Positions 58,099 to 64,000 of a stretch of DNA of 64,000 nucleotides are shown here, one piece after another (position 1 is the stretch's first letter; the number at the start of each line of letters is the position of its first letter). Made by a program: the position numbers and the translations under genes. The notes beneath the pieces are model-generated. The model saw only the letters and a program-made list of their open reading frames with translations. It searched no databases and had not been told where the DNA came from. The stretch lies in NCBI GenBank assembly GCA_017405525.1, contig JAFRAH010000014.1:1-64000 (forward strand). Reading direction: 5' to 3'. This stretch comes from Synergistaceae bacterium (GTDB lineage: Bacteria > Synergistota > Synergistia > Synergistales > Aminobacteriaceae).

Positions 58099-58986
58099 AT
58101 GGAGTTGAGGGTGCTGAAGTATTTTCTTGAGGTAGCGCGTGAGGGGAGCATTACGAGGGCGGCAGGGAGGCTCCACATTACACAGCCTGCATTGTCGAGG
58201 CAGATTGCTGGGCTTGAGGAGGAGCTTGGGCATAAACTCTATACCCGTGAGAGTTGGGGGATAAGGCTCACTGAAGACGGGTTGCTGCTCATGAAGAGGG
58301 CTGAGGAGATCGCAGAGCTTGAGGAGAAGATACACGCTGAGCTCTCAGGTGATGACGTAAGCGGGACGGTCTACATTGGGGCGGGCGAAACTGAAGGTGT
58401 CAGGCACATCGGCCATGTCTTGCGCGAACTCAGGCGGGAATATCCGGGCATCCACTACAGGATGATTAGCGGCGACTCTGAGGACGTGGGCTATAAGCTG
58501 GAGAGGGGACTAATAGACTTCGGGCTATTCGTGGGCAAGGTCAGCCTGAAGGACTATGAGCGAGTCATTCTCCCTGACTCCGACAGGTGGGGGGTAATCA
58601 TGCGACGTGATGATGAGCTATCAGTGAGGGAATGGGTCAGTCCTGAAGACCTTCGTGGAAGGGAGCTACTCTTCTCGCACCAGGCAAGGGCTCAGGGTGA
58701 GTTCTCTGAGTGGCTGGGCTACCCTGTGAGTGAGCTCTGTATCATCGGGACTCACAACCTGGCCTATAACGCGTCAGTAATGGTTCGTGAGGGTTTAGGG
58801 ATTCTCGTAACGATTGAGGGCATAATCAGCACAGGTGAAGGTAGCGGGCTAATGTTTGTGCCATTGATGCCGGAGATACGTGCGGGGTTGGTGGTTGCGT
58901 GGAGGAAGGAGGCCGTATTGTCGAAAGCCGCAAAGAAATTCCTCGAACGCCTCAAAGCCTCAGTGTCTCCAGGTCATCGGGGATGA
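58099..58986 (+). CDS. LysR-family transcriptional regulator
   Basis: The 295-residue regulator has the N-terminal helix-turn-helix (YFLEVAREGSITRAAGRLHI, TQPALSRQIAGLEEELG) and a periplasmic-binding-like effector domain. It is divergent from the exported hydrolase with a 128-base gap, the usual LysR-target layout, in which no sharp T-N11-A site stood out. Its 3' end overlaps the MBL gene by 35 bases on the other strand. Confidence 0.93.
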   Translation: MELRVLKYFLEVAREGSITRAAGRLHITQPALSRQIAGLEEELGHKLYTRESWGIRLTEDGLLLMKRAEEIAELEEKIHAELSGDDVSGTVYIGAGETEGVRHIGHVLRELRREYPGIHYRMISGDSEDVGYKLERGLIDFGLFVGKVSLKDYERVILPDSDRWGVIMRRDDELSVREWVSPEDLRGRELLFSHQARAQGEFSEWLGYPVSELCIIGTHNLAYNASVMVREGLGILVTIEGIISTGEGSGLMFVPLMPEIRAGLVVAWRKEAVLSKAAKKFLERLKASVSPGHRG

Positions 58987-59764
58987 AGATTTTTCCCGTG
59001 AAGTACCTTCTGCCCTCGTCAGTGTAGAGTCCCTTCCGCCGGGATAACTGGGTGTCTTCGGTGTGGTACAGGAGGAGGTTGCGGACGTTGAGTCGCTGGG
59101 CTGTCTCGCAGGCATCCTTGACGGTCGAGTGATTCTTCTCGTAGGGGCTGAACTCCTCACGCTGAGAGTATAGGCAGAACGCCTCGTGAAGAAGCCACGT
59201 GCTGCCCTCCGCGTAATTCAGGCATTCCTCGCGCAACGGCTCATCCCCGCAGAAAGTGAGCCTCTCCTTGCCGTCATAGCTCAGTGTGAACCCGAACTGC
59301 TTTGTGCGTCCTGAATGTATGTCGAAGAACGTAACATCATGGCCGGAAATCCTGAGTGTATCGCCGTCATTGACCGTGTGAAGGTGAATGCGACTCCCAA
59401 TGAACCCGTACTGATAGGGCAGCAATAATTTTCCCGCAAGGTCATCAACCAGTGGGATAACTTTATCATGTGAGTATATGTTTATGTCTCCGTTGAAGCG
59501 TCCCTTGTTCATGAGCTGGGCGGAAATCCTGACTATCCAGATGAGGCCAAGAAGGTGGTCTATGTGGGAATGTGATATGAATATGTCGTGAATGTCCTGG
59601 AGCTCAAAGCCTGCATGTCTTAGCTGGTGAAGAATGCCGTTGCCTCCTCCTGTGTCGACAAGGAGGGTGTTAGTGCCTTCAGTGATGCTTTCGGTGAGTA
59701 TGAAGCATGTGTTGTAGCACTCAGTGGAGAGGGCGTTGCCTGTTCCGAGCATAGTAATCTTCAC
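58952..59764 (-). CDS. MBL-fold hydrolase, RNase Z-like
   Basis: The 270-residue protein has the metallo-beta-lactamase motif ISHSHIDHLLGL, GTGNALSTE at the start, FCGDEP with the bridging Asp, and a later LLYHTED His. This is the RNase Z/ElaC-like branch. The GTG at 59764 forms GTGA with the YigZ stop and has GGGAGAAG eight bases upstream, so it is preferred to ATG 59782. tRNA 3' processing is possible, although all tRNAs here encode CCA; another ester substrate is equally likely. Confidence 0.87.
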   Translation of the reverse strand: MKITMLGTGNALSTECYNTCFILTESITEGTNTLLVDTGGGNGILHQLRHAGFELQDIHDIFISHSHIDHLLGLIWIVRISAQLMNKGRFNGDINIYSHDKVIPLVDDLAGKLLLPYQYGFIGSRIHLHTVNDGDTLRISGHDVTFFDIHSGRTKQFGFTLSYDGKERLTFCGDEPLREECLNYAEGSTWLLHEAFCLYSQREEFSPYEKNHSTVKDACETAQRLNVRNLLLYHTEDTQLSRRKGLYTDEGRRYFTGKIFIPDDLETLRL

Positions 59765-60378
59765 GGCGATAACTTCTCCCATCCCGAAATCATCCCCCGC
59801 GCCGTCATCTCCCCAAGTTCCCGCGAAAGCCCCTCACACGCCGCAACAGGAACATCACATGACACCCTCACGTTCTCCGAGTAATCCCAAGCAGCATTGA
59901 CCGCCCCGCAAGCCTCAAGGAGTCGCGTAACACTCCCTACAGCGTTATAGCCGAGCTCAATCCTGAAGGCTGACGTTATTACCCGCTCAACACTCCCGGC
60001 CATGTCGAGAGCCTTAGCCGCAATCCCCCCATAAGCCTCAATCAGCCCCCTGACTCCGAGATGAACCCCGCCGTAATACCTCGTAACTATCACCATGACG
60101 TTCACGAGGCCGCTGTGCTTTATCGCTCCGAGTATCGGCCTCCCTGCTGTCCCTGATGGCTCGCCGTCATCTGAGCTGTATTCCCTCCCGTCCTTGAGGA
60201 GATACGCCCGGCAGTTGTGGGTTGCGTCCCTGTGTCTTGTCGTTATGAGGCTGAGGAAGTCCCGCGCTTCCCCCTCGTCATGGCACGGCGAAACGTCCGC
60301 AATGAATACCGAGCGTTTTATCTTCTCCTCATAGCTTGCTGTACTTGCAGGCTCCCTATAGGCACTCGTCCCAGGCAT
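59761..60378 (-). CDS. YigZ/IMPACT-family protein
   Basis: The 205-residue protein has the IMPACT domain (FIADVSPCHDEGEARDFL, then DDGEPSGTAGRPIL and VTRYYGGVHLGVRGL) and a C-terminal ferredoxin-like domain. The family is linked to ribosome and translation control, with no settled activity in bacteria. It lies between HIT and MBL genes with overlaps at both ends (23 and 4 bases), so the three form one transcript. Confidence 0.92.
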   Translation of the reverse strand: MPGTSAYREPASTASYEEKIKRSVFIADVSPCHDEGEARDFLSLITTRHRDATHNCRAYLLKDGREYSSDDGEPSGTAGRPILGAIKHSGLVNVMVIVTRYYGGVHLGVRGLIEAYGGIAAKALDMAGSVERVITSAFRIELGYNAVGSVTRLLEACGAVNAAWDYSENVRVSCDVPVAACEGLSRELGEMTARGMISGWEKLSP

Positions 60379-60841
60379 CTTTTATCTTCCGCCACGAGTT
60401 GGCTATAGCGTCAGACAAGACCCGCGTCTCACTCAGTACGGGCATGAAGTTATTGTCCCCATTCCAGCGTGGCACTACATGGCGGTGAAGATGTCCCGCT
60501 ACTCCTGCTCCTGCTGTCTGGCCCAAGTTGATGCCCATGTTGAACCCGTCAGGACGCATTACCTTCTTGAGTACCGTTATCGCCTTTGACGTGAGGCTGT
60601 GGAGCTCAAGCACTTCCTGTTCCGTCAATGTCTCGTAGACGTTCGTATGACGGTAGGGAATCACCATCATGTGGCCGGGGTTGTAGGGGTACAGGTTCAT
60701 GATGACGAAGCAGGAGCCCCCCCTGTGAACGATGAAGTGCTCATCGTCCTTGTGTTCCGCCGGGAAATCACAGAATATGCACCCTTCATGCTTGGGTGCC
60801 TCAATGTAGGACATTCTCCATGTGGCATATAGCTGCTGCAT
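60356..60841 (-). CDS. HIT-family nucleotide hydrolase/phosphorylase
   Basis: The 161-residue protein has CIFCDFPAEHKDDEHFIVHR at the start and the histidine triad HLHRHVVPRW near residue 110, as in AP4A-degrading HIT enzymes. CIFC suggests a zinc site with His. It cleaves dinucleoside polyphosphates. First gene of the HIT-YigZ-MBL row, divergent from the TRAP operon. Confidence 0.92.
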   Translation of the reverse strand: MQQLYATWRMSYIEAPKHEGCIFCDFPAEHKDDEHFIVHRGGSCFVIMNLYPYNPGHMMVIPYRHTNVYETLTEQEVLELHSLTSKAITVLKKVMRPDGFNMGINLGQTAGAGVAGHLHRHVVPRWNGDNNFMPVLSETRVLSDAIANSWRKIKDAWDECL

Positions 60842-60906
60842 GTTAGCCGTCTCCTTATACTGTAATATAATTGCATGAACTTATTTTATCAGGAGGTCAT
60901 ATTTCC

Positions 60907-61941
60907 ATGACACGCAGATTTTCTTTCACCGCGTTAATCCTCTCGTTAGTCCTCACATGTTCAGCCTCATTTGCTGAGACGGTCATCAAGATTTCCCATC
61001 AGGGCCCGGCAAATTCTGAGGTCAACATTCAGCACTACTTCGTCAAGGAGTTCACCGACAGGGTAACGGCCAAGACAAATGGCAGCGTAACGTTCGAGAT
61101 ATACCCTGACGAACAGCTCGGCAGTGAGGAGCAGAGAATGGAGCTCATGATGAGGTCAGGACTGAACCAGCCGGTAGCCGACATATCATCGTTCAACGCT
61201 CTCGGCACTGTCCTTCCTGAGCTCTACACGTCGGCAATCCCCTTCATGTTCAACAGCTACAAGGCCGCCCACATATTCTTCGACACGAGCGAATACATGA
61301 CCAAGCTCAAGGACTTGTTCAGGGAGCGCACGGGATGCGTCATGCTTGAGGTTGTCGAGGAGGGAGGCTTTCTCGCGTTCACGAACTCGAAGCGTGAGAT
61401 ACACAGCCCGAAGGATTTTGCGGGGCTCAAGTTCCGGGGAATGGATGAGGGGCAGATAGCTATCTTCCAGGCATTCGGCGCAACAGGAACACCGATTCCT
61501 TGGGGTGAGCTCTACATGGCCTTGAAGACGGGAGTAGTTGACGGGCAGATGAACCCGGCGTTCTACATCCTGCTTGGCAGCCTCCCGGAAGTCCAGAAGT
61601 ACATGACCCTTGCGAACATCCAGTACTCTGACCAGTTCCTCATCATCAACGGGGATTTGTTCAGCTCACTGACGCTTGATGAGAGGCTCGCAATCATCGA
61701 GGCAGGGAAGGAAGCAAACGCCTTGACCCGCGAAAGGATCGAGGCACAGGACAGCGAACAGGTCGAGGAATGCCGCAAGAAGGGAATGGAGGTTTACGCC
61801 CCGAATGCTGAGGAGATGGACGAGTTCAGGACGATAGGACAGCCGGGCTATATTGAGTGGCTCAAGAAACGCATTGAGGATCCTCAGTGGCTCGACATGG
61901 CTTTACGTGATTCAGGGAAGGCCAATGCTGAAGCCCGGTAA
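60907..61941 (+). CDS. TRAP transporter solute-binding protein (DctP)
   Basis: The 344-residue protein has a signal peptide (FSFTALILSLVLTCSASFA) after ATG 60907, which follows AGGAGG at ten bases. The DctP features are IKISHQGPANS, EIYPDEQLGSE, the carboxylate-binding region LKFRGMDEG and GVVDGQMNP. It captures an organic acid in the periplasm for the DctQM permease encoded next (17-base overlap). The acid is unknown. Confidence 0.94.
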   Translation: MTRRFSFTALILSLVLTCSASFAETVIKISHQGPANSEVNIQHYFVKEFTDRVTAKTNGSVTFEIYPDEQLGSEEQRMELMMRSGLNQPVADISSFNALGTVLPELYTSAIPFMFNSYKAAHIFFDTSEYMTKLKDLFRERTGCVMLEVVEEGGFLAFTNSKREIHSPKDFAGLKFRGMDEGQIAIFQAFGATGTPIPWGELYMALKTGVVDGQMNPAFYILLGSLPEVQKYMTLANIQYSDQFLIINGDLFSSLTLDERLAIIEAGKEANALTRERIEAQDSEQVEECRKKGMEVYAPNAEEMDEFRTIGQPGYIEWLKKRIEDPQWLDMALRDSGKANAEAR

Positions 61942-62383
61942 GTTCCTCGCACTCACCAGCGGGGTAATCTCCTGCCTGTTCCTCATCATCAACATCATAG
62001 ACATAATGACCGGGATAATCTCGCGTCAGGTAGGCATCAACGGCGTAACCTGGACTGAGGAGCTCGCGCGTATCTCCCTCGTCTGGTGCGTAATGACCGG
62101 GGCATCTGCGGCGTTCTGGGAGGGCGACAACATGTCCATTGACTTCATGACCAGGCTGCTCCCTGAAACTGGGCGGAAGTTTTGCGGGCTTGTTGCGTTC
62201 GTGATTGAGGCTGTCGTTCTGGGAGTCCTCGTGTATTACGGCTCGTTGAACGTCATGGGAGGATGGACGATGCGGACGATGGCACTACACATCCCGCGTG
62301 CTGTACCGTTAATGTCCGTGCCTGTGGGAATGGGTGTATTCCTCGCGGTACTAGTGGCAAGGTTCTTCGGCAGGGGGAAATAG
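61925..62383 (+). CDS. TRAP transporter small permease (DctQ)
   Basis: The 152-residue protein has four membrane helices and the family's WTEELARISLVWCVMTGAS with GDNMSIDF. It joins the large permease. ATG 61925 is chosen because it starts the normal first helix and follows GGGAAGG; it overlaps dctP by 17 bases. Confidence 0.92.
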   Translation: MLKPGKFLALTSGVISCLFLIINIIDIMTGIISRQVGINGVTWTEELARISLVWCVMTGASAAFWEGDNMSIDFMTRLLPETGRKFCGLVAFVIEAVVLGVLVYYGSLNVMGGWTMRTMALHIPRAVPLMSVPVGMGVFLAVLVARFFGRGK

Positions 62384-62384
62384 A

Positions 62385-63677
62385 ATGTATGACTTACTGC
62401 TATTCATTCTCTTCATGCTCCAGATGATGATAGGTGTCCCGCTTTATGCCGCCCTCCTCATGACGAGCCTCTTAGGTCTCATAGGAACGGGGAACTTGAC
62501 CCTATTGCGTGTAATCCCCCAGCAGTTCTACGGCGGGATGGACAGCTTCACGCTAATGGCAATGCCCTTCTTCATCCTCACTGGTACGCTCATGAACAGG
62601 TCGGGCCTCACTGACAGGCTCATAGATTTTTGCCGTCTCATAGTGGGACGTGTCAGGGGGGGGCTCGGCTATGTGAACGTTGTCGGCAGTGTAGTGTTCG
62701 CTGGCGTTAATGGGAGTGCGGCGGCTGACTCTTCGGCGTTGGGGGCAATCCTAATTCCTGCGATGGTGAAGGAGGGTTTTCCTGCGGCTTATTCTGCGGG
62801 CATCACTGCGGCAAGCTCACTAATAGGGCCGATAATCCCCCCAAGCCTCTTCATGATAATCTATGCCTCACTCACGAACACGTCAATCGGCGGTCTCTTT
62901 GCGGCAGGAGTAATTCCCGGCCTCCTCATGGGACTGGCCTACATGCTCATGAACTGGTACTACTCACGGAAGTACAACGTCCCAGTAACTGACACGGGGG
63001 AAGTTTACCGGCACAAGTGGGCGATACTTAGGCGTTCGGTTCTTGCGCTGATTGCCCCGGTAATCATCATGGGCGGAATCATTGAGGGCTTCGTTACTCC
63101 CACCGAGTCGGGGGCTGTGGCGAGCATATATTGTGTCCTCGTTGGGTTCTTCGTTACGCGTGAGCTAACCCTGCGGAAATTGTGCCTCTCAATCTACGAG
63201 ACCATAAGGAACACAGCAGCAATATTCCTCATCATGGGTGCTGCCTCAGTCGTCGGCTGGTACCTGAAGTATGAGCGCGTAACCCAGGCCTTCAGCGCAA
63301 TAATAACGGGCTCCGGGCTTCTTGCTCATCCAGTGCTCTTGATGGTTGTGCTCAGTGCAATAATCTTCGTGATAGGTATGTTTATGGAGGAAGTTGCAGT
63401 GATGACGTTGCTTGCTCCTGTCTTCTACCCATTGGCCATGAAGGCGGGCATAAATCCCTTCCAGTTCGGAGTAGTGATGACCCTGAACGTAACGATAGCA
63501 CTGATTACCCCTCCTGTTGGTGCGTGCAACTACATTGTTGCGGCATTGGGACATGTACCTATAGGCGAGCTCTTCAGGAAGATATGGCCGTTCATCGTTG
63601 TAGCTTTGGCAGTCCAGGCAGTAATAATAGCGTTCCCGTTCCTGACGACTATAATACCCTCAGCAATGGGACTATGA
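62385..63677 (+). CDS. TRAP transporter large permease (DctM)
   Basis: The 430-residue membrane protein has about 12 helices and DctM blocks: MPFFILTGTLMNRSGLT, GGLGYVNVVGSVVFAGVNGSA (in two parts), GPIIPPSLFMIIYA and LITPPVGACNYI. It forms the Na+-driven channel for the acid delivered by DctP. It starts one base after dctQ. Confidence 0.95.
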   Translation: MYDLLLFILFMLQMMIGVPLYAALLMTSLLGLIGTGNLTLLRVIPQQFYGGMDSFTLMAMPFFILTGTLMNRSGLTDRLIDFCRLIVGRVRGGLGYVNVVGSVVFAGVNGSAAADSSALGAILIPAMVKEGFPAAYSAGITAASSLIGPIIPPSLFMIIYASLTNTSIGGLFAAGVIPGLLMGLAYMLMNWYYSRKYNVPVTDTGEVYRHKWAILRRSVLALIAPVIIMGGIIEGFVTPTESGAVASIYCVLVGFFVTRELTLRKLCLSIYETIRNTAAIFLIMGAASVVGWYLKYERVTQAFSAIITGSGLLAHPVLLMVVLSAIIFVIGMFMEEVAVMTLLAPVFYPLAMKAGINPFQFGVVMTLNVTIALITPPVGACNYIVAALGHVPIGELFRKIWPFIVVALAVQAVIIAFPFLTTIIPSAMGL

Positions 63678-63699
63678 ACGAATAGGAGGCGTTAAGATT

Positions 63700-64000
63700 T
63701 TGGCATTGCTTCGTGAAAATCATGAACCGTTAGTGCAGGTCAGCCTTTACCCTGAGAAGATACTAGCACGGAGCTGGTATTACGGTGAGGGCCTCAAGGG
63801 CAGCATTCCTGAAGTCTGGCTTCGTGAGGGGACGTACGAGAGGCTTCTAGTTGCGGCAGAGTCTCTCCCTGAAGGCTTGAGGCTCGTAATCTGGGACGGC
63901 TGGAGGAGCTACGAGCTGCAGAGTGAGCTCTACAACACCCTGTTTTCCCGGCTTAAGGCTCAGGGACTACCTGACAGTGAGGCACATGAACAGGCTCGTG
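63700..64000 (+). CDS. D-Ala-D-Ala dipeptidase-like protein (M15, VanX/DdpX type), 3' end missing
   Basis: A TTG at 63700 behind AGGAGG opens a frame that runs off the window. The product starts ALLRENHEPLVQVSLYPEK and later has LVIWDGWRSYELQSELY, like the VIYDAYRPL-type block of VanX/DdpX dipeptidases. The zinc-binding part would lie beyond the end. It follows the TRAP operon after 22 bases and may be in the same transcript. Active-site residues cannot be checked. Confidence 0.72.
   Translation, partial: MALLRENHEPLVQVSLYPEKILARSWYYGEGLKGSIPEVWLREGTYERLLVAAESLPEGLRLVIWDGWRSYELQSELYNTLFSRLKAQGLPDSEAHEQAR

Overview
The window looks like a chromosomal segment of a gut-type member of the Synergistota (Synergistaceae). 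The main support is the C-terminal Gly-rich, Cys-Asn-containing sorting-type tail on the first gene, which resembles the Synergist-CTERM pattern. TRAP and GntP carboxylate and sugar-acid transporters, frequent AGG arginine codons and many GTG/TTG starts fit the same picture. The assignment is an inference from family knowledge; no rRNA marker lies in the window.

Layout. 1-3.3 kb: a subtilase missing its 5' end, carrying Ig-like repeats and ending in an odd in-frame fusion. 3.3-6.7 kb: a plus-strand operon of three tRNAs, a chemoreceptor with nested triplications, and a minus-strand operon of six tRNAs, each tRNA operon with a near-consensus promoter. 6.75-8.25 kb: barnase, barstar and PhzF. 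8.3-15.5 kb (minus): murD-ftsW-murG followed closely by a four-carbon sugar-acid operon (kinase, PdxA-type dehydrogenase, GntP permease). 15.6-21.3 kb: an NYN nuclease, an operon of CMD, SDR and two flavodoxins, then thiT-cbiA behind a TPP riboswitch. 21.4-26.8 kb: two related lipoproteins, then an ArsR regulator and a Zn/Cd-type P1B ATPase with a visible promoter and operator.

26.8-37 kb is the most interesting part, a RiPP (ribosomally made, modified peptide) island. A radical SAM/SPASM enzyme is followed by two Nif11-type precursors whose cores share an exact CxC-x12-CxC-x15-CxC-x8 pattern. Then come a REC/winged-helix regulator, a very short HlyD-like adaptor, and two NHLM-type ABC exporters, one with a C39 leader peptidase. 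Divergently encoded are an HExxH protein and a 61-residue peptide with a double-Gly leader and a C2H2 zinc-finger-like core, followed by a MalY-type PLP enzyme.

37-46.5 kb is mostly housekeeping: rseP, ispG, an acetyltransferase, a GntP permease, phosphomannomutase, trmB, rsmD, MATE and coaD. 46.5-48.2 kb is an EcoRV-type restriction-modification pair; by eye the window contains no GATATC site. 48.2-54 kb holds two tandem pairs of small paralogues, an MFS-methyltransferase pair, a frameshifted acyltransferase and a half-size EamA transporter. 54-64 kb carries kduI-kduD, a stand-alone HD hydrolase, an XRE-cupin regulator, a Cys-nucleophile hydrolase divergent from a LysR gene, an MBL/YigZ/HIT group, a complete DctPQM TRAP transporter and the start of a D-Ala-D-Ala dipeptidase.

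The genes suggest an asaccharolytic or sugar-acid-using anaerobe that imports organic acids, secretes proteases and an RNase, and makes a modified Cys-rich peptide. Five tandem paralogue pairs recur in this window; in at least two of them one copy has a signal peptide and the other does not.
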